Below are positions 6,301 to 7,526 of a DNA stretch of 7,526 nucleotides, in pieces. The position numbers and the translations under genes are program-made. This stretch comes from JAXDLH01 sp034666705. Lineage in GTDB: Bacteria; Chloroflexota; UBA6077; SHYK01. The notes under the pieces are model-generated. The model ran no database searches. It was not told the DNA's origin and worked only from the letters and a program-made list of their open reading frames with translations. The stretch spans positions 1 to 7,526 of the forward strand of contig JAXDLH010000312.1 in NCBI GenBank assembly GCA_034666705.1, written 5' to 3'. The first letter of the stretch is position 1, and each line of letters starts with the position of its first letter.

Positions 6301-6380
6301 TTAACAACGCGATCCGCTACTGGGGTGGTCCGCCACCGATCTTCCCGCTCCCCCTACCACCACTGCCGGCATTTCCGTAG
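3363..6380 (+). CDS. Rhs/YD-repeat protein with propeller-like and FlgD-like domains and a divergent C-terminal tip; probably 5'-truncated
   Basis: From GTG 3363 this is 1005 residues. In order: an N-terminal module ending AIYPITIDPSV (34-44); a repetitive beta-rich region, probably a propeller (about 45-415), with two Cys-X4-Cys sites (WCPPYGC, YCGPNPC, the second nearer the YD repeats); a FlgD-like Ig domain (about 440-530) with VRTLNASG, LAWDGKDNSGVAVPPGYYTV; YD repeats from about 540 (TYGYDHLNRL, SYTYDKADRI, SYAFDADGNV, TYAYDQANRL); and the Rhs core (TDAQGSVR near 727, TGFIYLRARMYDPSIGRFLQ near 782-801). DPKGL (Asp803) and DPTGL (Asp833) match the paired aspartate motif that cleaves Rhs tips. 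The C-terminal tip (838-1005) has two cysteines, a GHVFMFQKEQKELKDMIDDF helix and proline clusters (SPPPPPAPP). Rhs shells are known to encapsulate secreted effectors. The frame is open back to 3207 without any ATG, GTG or TTG before 3363, and conserved module sequence (LDLDGNGG, PLFHILPP) lies upstream of that GTG. No signal peptide is present, so the gene has probably lost its 5' end. Confidence 0.88.
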   Translation: MSDARARSGSATLTLDAEAGTMNLALDPLFLAGAIYPITIDPSVLWLGVPAPTALAGGNHILEDSHGNVLTLLAGGTSGAVLVGYSTTGGSWTSTSLTISSSNCDSAAGVLDANNVIYWACGGAYGTGAISYDAAFHISGVSLTQAATYAGGTASSLVLDKFGQPVVAWVGSDGSINVGRPGGFYGFMGIQGNIYTSPDVIASSNGAAVSLVRMPAGSPSSANDDAIYLFYAAAGFAGSGVVDWTKATVSGQAYNAWGTLNYLTVAAADPSALSTAQDVAHHAIVVAAAPATWCPPYGCAPQIAVIRKLASNDADSNNQVLNTLANAPMGTQPSVSVDRGDVYVAFQDSSGYLAYQGNHTGTWDANETVLDWVPYQDSYPSLRRDGPGDGNLDFVWTTTYSGTSTTAVNYWRLARGPQISGLTPSPQSIIPLLNQFTTLSYGLSDTFSGSLTVTARVYPGWMGNGMWPFAYQPSGTPVRTLNASGQAQGNQSLAWDGKDNSGVAVPPGYYTVALTATDSLGATSTTWGITIAVAIGATATYGYDHLNRLTSATVKSQTFSLYCGPNPCAIFNGGNARVTTYGFDLVGNRTNQQNTLPGAATPVTTSYTYDKADRIQTAGSLSYAFDADGNVRSRTPSGGSATTYAYDQANRLTGTTTGGVTSSYIFDGDGKRVSRTVGGVTTSQLYDTTGSLPMLLDDGQRKYVYGPSGVIYEVDKASGSPYVLHTDAQGSVRVIIDSLGNVIETYYNDEYGNPLITLSASAPNNAAAQPLQHTAEPRDLETGFIYLRARMYDPSIGRFLQEDPKGLSSCTLGLPRTMNLYVYAGNNPLSAADPTGLQAASTATDWSNENCPKKRAEIQAKAGEVQRRFNQLNSDWNELRIYRPYAEWYGQKDTYQGHVFMFQKEQKELKDMIDDFFDKCNDPNVPWNGKEGAVNDVIIRSDALRWRAPSPPPPPAPPEGTGGWTEQDFGYDWGNLPGDLNNAIRYWGGPPPIFPLPLPPLPAFP

Positions 6381-6394
6381 TGGCGCAACAAGCC

Positions 6395-6418
6395 GCAATC
6401 TATGCATACATAGGTTGC
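6395..6418 (+). terminator. Strong hairpin between the Rhs gene and the downstream gene
   Basis: GCAATCTATG (6395-6404) pairs with CATAGGTTGC (6409-6418) around a CATA tetraloop: ten pairs, one of them a T-G wobble. It starts 15 bases after the Rhs stop. No T-run follows, so full termination is unlikely; partial attenuation or mRNA processing between effector and downstream gene is as plausible. Confidence 0.4.
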
Positions 6419-6424
6419 CAGAAC

Positions 6425-6437
6425 GCTACCGGGTAGC
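6425..6437 (+). promoter_or_regulatory. Small hairpin over the only Shine-Dalgarno-like bases of the 6441 gene
   Basis: GCTAC (6425-6429) pairs with GTAGC (6433-6437) over a CGG loop. The GGG at 6431-6433, seven bases before ATG 6441, is the only purine run available as a ribosome site and lies in the loop and stem. It may tune translation, but the stem is only five pairs and could be coincidental. Confidence 0.25.
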
Positions 6438-6440
6438 CGT

Positions 6441-7526
6441 ATGAGCCTTTTTACATGGTCGCCTGGGGACGGGCCTCCGACGGACGCCCTAGAGCGTCTG
6501 AAGTCTCGGTTCCCAAAGCCAGATTACCCAATGGGCGAGGCCTGGTTCACGGGGGAACGCAGACTCTTCACCGAGCTTCTCGAGGTCTCCGTTTTCCAGG
6601 CGTCTGAGGAATTGCTCATTCGAGCGCTGGACGGAATCGTTGGATGTATGGCGTTCGGTCCCAGGCAGGAGTGGCACGACTGGCTTCTCTATTTACTGCC
6701 GCGTGTGGTCGAGCGGCTGCAATCGCCAGAGGCCGACCCATCTTTACTTCCTCGCTTGATCGCTGCGTTCATGGCGGTGTACTGGCGTGAGCTGCCCGAA
6801 GAGTATCCGGGGTTCAGGAGCGATGCGATCGACAGTCTTGGGCGCTGCCTTATGTCACCAGCGATGTGGGGAACCGGACGCCACTGGGATCCCCGGGGTG
6901 GCACGGCTCCGAACTTTATAGCGCGCCGGATGAACCAGCGTCGGTACTTGGGGCAAGGCCTTCGTCGGATCGCCGGCCTCGATGAACTCTCAGCATCGAT
7001 GTTTTTTTGCATTAAGTACCTGGACTACGAGGTGATACCAGCTTGGGTGGACTCAGTCGTGCACATGGAGCGCACAGAATGGCAGTATTGCGTCGCACTC
7101 TGGCTGTTGCCTGCGCTGGCCTATCTGGAGCGCGGCCCTGCGCTGCCTGAGCGATTGGGATGGACGTTCCCGAGCCTGGCTTGGTTCGGCTCTTCCGGTC
7201 CCGCCCCCCACTTGCAATCTAGGCCGGGCGGACCGCGCGCAACAGATTTCCTCCCGCATGAGAACGTCGAGATGTTTGTGCAGTGCGTACGCCAACACGT
7301 GCCGGTTAGGAGACAGGTCGACTGGATCGCAGATCTTGCCGAACCATTACTCCTTGAGGCATCCGCCTCGCCTCGGAAAGACGGGTCGGCCCGGATTGCC
7401 GTCATCGGGCCCATCGCGTCGCTCCTGGATTCCGTTGGGTATGCCTCCGCGAGCGACACCCCGGTTGCAAGCGACTTGCTCGACGCGACTTGGGGGAATT
7501 GCGTGGCTGACCTTTTCCGAGGCGTC
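6441..7526 (+). CDS. Unrecognised protein downstream of the Rhs tip, candidate immunity protein (3' partial)
   Basis: The frame opens at ATG 6441 (MSLFTWSPGDGPPTDALERL) and runs without a stop to the window edge, giving 362 residues. It reads as a soluble, mostly helical protein rich in Trp, Leu and Arg, with hydrophobic/charged helices such as WHDWLLYLLPRVVERL, LLPRLIAAFMAVYWRELPEE, WQYCVALWLLPALAYLERG and VRRQVDWIADLAEPLLLEA. No signal peptide, membrane helix or catalytic motif is evident, and I do not recognise a family. It starts 60 bases after the Rhs stop on the same strand, the usual place for the cognate immunity gene, and its G+C (105 of 180 bases in 6481-6660) is lower than the Rhs core, consistent with having travelled with the Rhs tip. 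Known immunity proteins are often shorter, so another role (HEAT-like scaffold or independent gene) remains possible. The coding call is firm because of length and codon pattern; the immunity role is inference from position. Confidence 0.65.
   Translation, partial: MSLFTWSPGDGPPTDALERLKSRFPKPDYPMGEAWFTGERRLFTELLEVSVFQASEELLIRALDGIVGCMAFGPRQEWHDWLLYLLPRVVERLQSPEADPSLLPRLIAAFMAVYWRELPEEYPGFRSDAIDSLGRCLMSPAMWGTGRHWDPRGGTAPNFIARRMNQRRYLGQGLRRIAGLDELSASMFFCIKYLDYEVIPAWVDSVVHMERTEWQYCVALWLLPALAYLERGPALPERLGWTFPSLAWFGSSGPAPHLQSRPGGPRATDFLPHENVEMFVQCVRQHVPVRRQVDWIADLAEPLLLEASASPRKDGSARIAVIGPIASLLDSVGYASASDTPVASDLLDATWGNCVADLFRGV

Overview
The window looks like an accessory region of a high-GC bacterial chromosome. 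Chloroflexota (Thermomicrobia-like) is my best guess from the style of the genes: a YifB/ComM tail, a DUF6036-type nucleotidyltransferase pair, and an Rhs protein with an 'IDPSV' N-terminal module and a FlgD-like insert. This is inference, as no marker gene is complete.

Layout: (1) 1-126 is the 3' end of a comM/yifB-type gene. (2) 189-1080 is a two-gene, overlapping plus-strand unit: a small nucleotidyltransferase-fold protein and a 132-residue partner that starts inside the first gene with a strong ribosome binding site. This looks like a mobile toxin-antitoxin-like or defence-like pair. (3) 1081-1228 is a convergent intergenic stretch with consecutive stem-loops. (4) 1229-3034, minus strand, holds a two-TM protein with a C-terminal zinc ribbon, followed by a secreted HExxH metallopeptidase whose frame is broken near 1787. 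(5) 3035-3282 is non-coding and ends in a 7-bp tandem duplication and a 27-bp exact copy of part of the comM tail. (6) 3283-6380 is a large Rhs/YD-repeat protein that appears to have lost its N-terminus exactly at that 27-bp repeat. Its last ~168 codons have very different base composition (46% G+C in 5881-6180 against about 70% in the core), as in exchangeable Rhs tips. (7) 6441-7526 is a reading frame running off the window that encodes an unrecognised protein, in the position where an Rhs immunity gene would be expected.

Regions 6 and 7 form a candidate Rhs tip/immunity module, and region 2 a separate candidate two-gene module. The 27-bp repeat ties the comM end to the broken Rhs start and is the best clue to how the region was assembled: insertion, recombination, or possibly a contig artefact. 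I found no integrase, transposase, tRNA, rRNA or CRISPR array.
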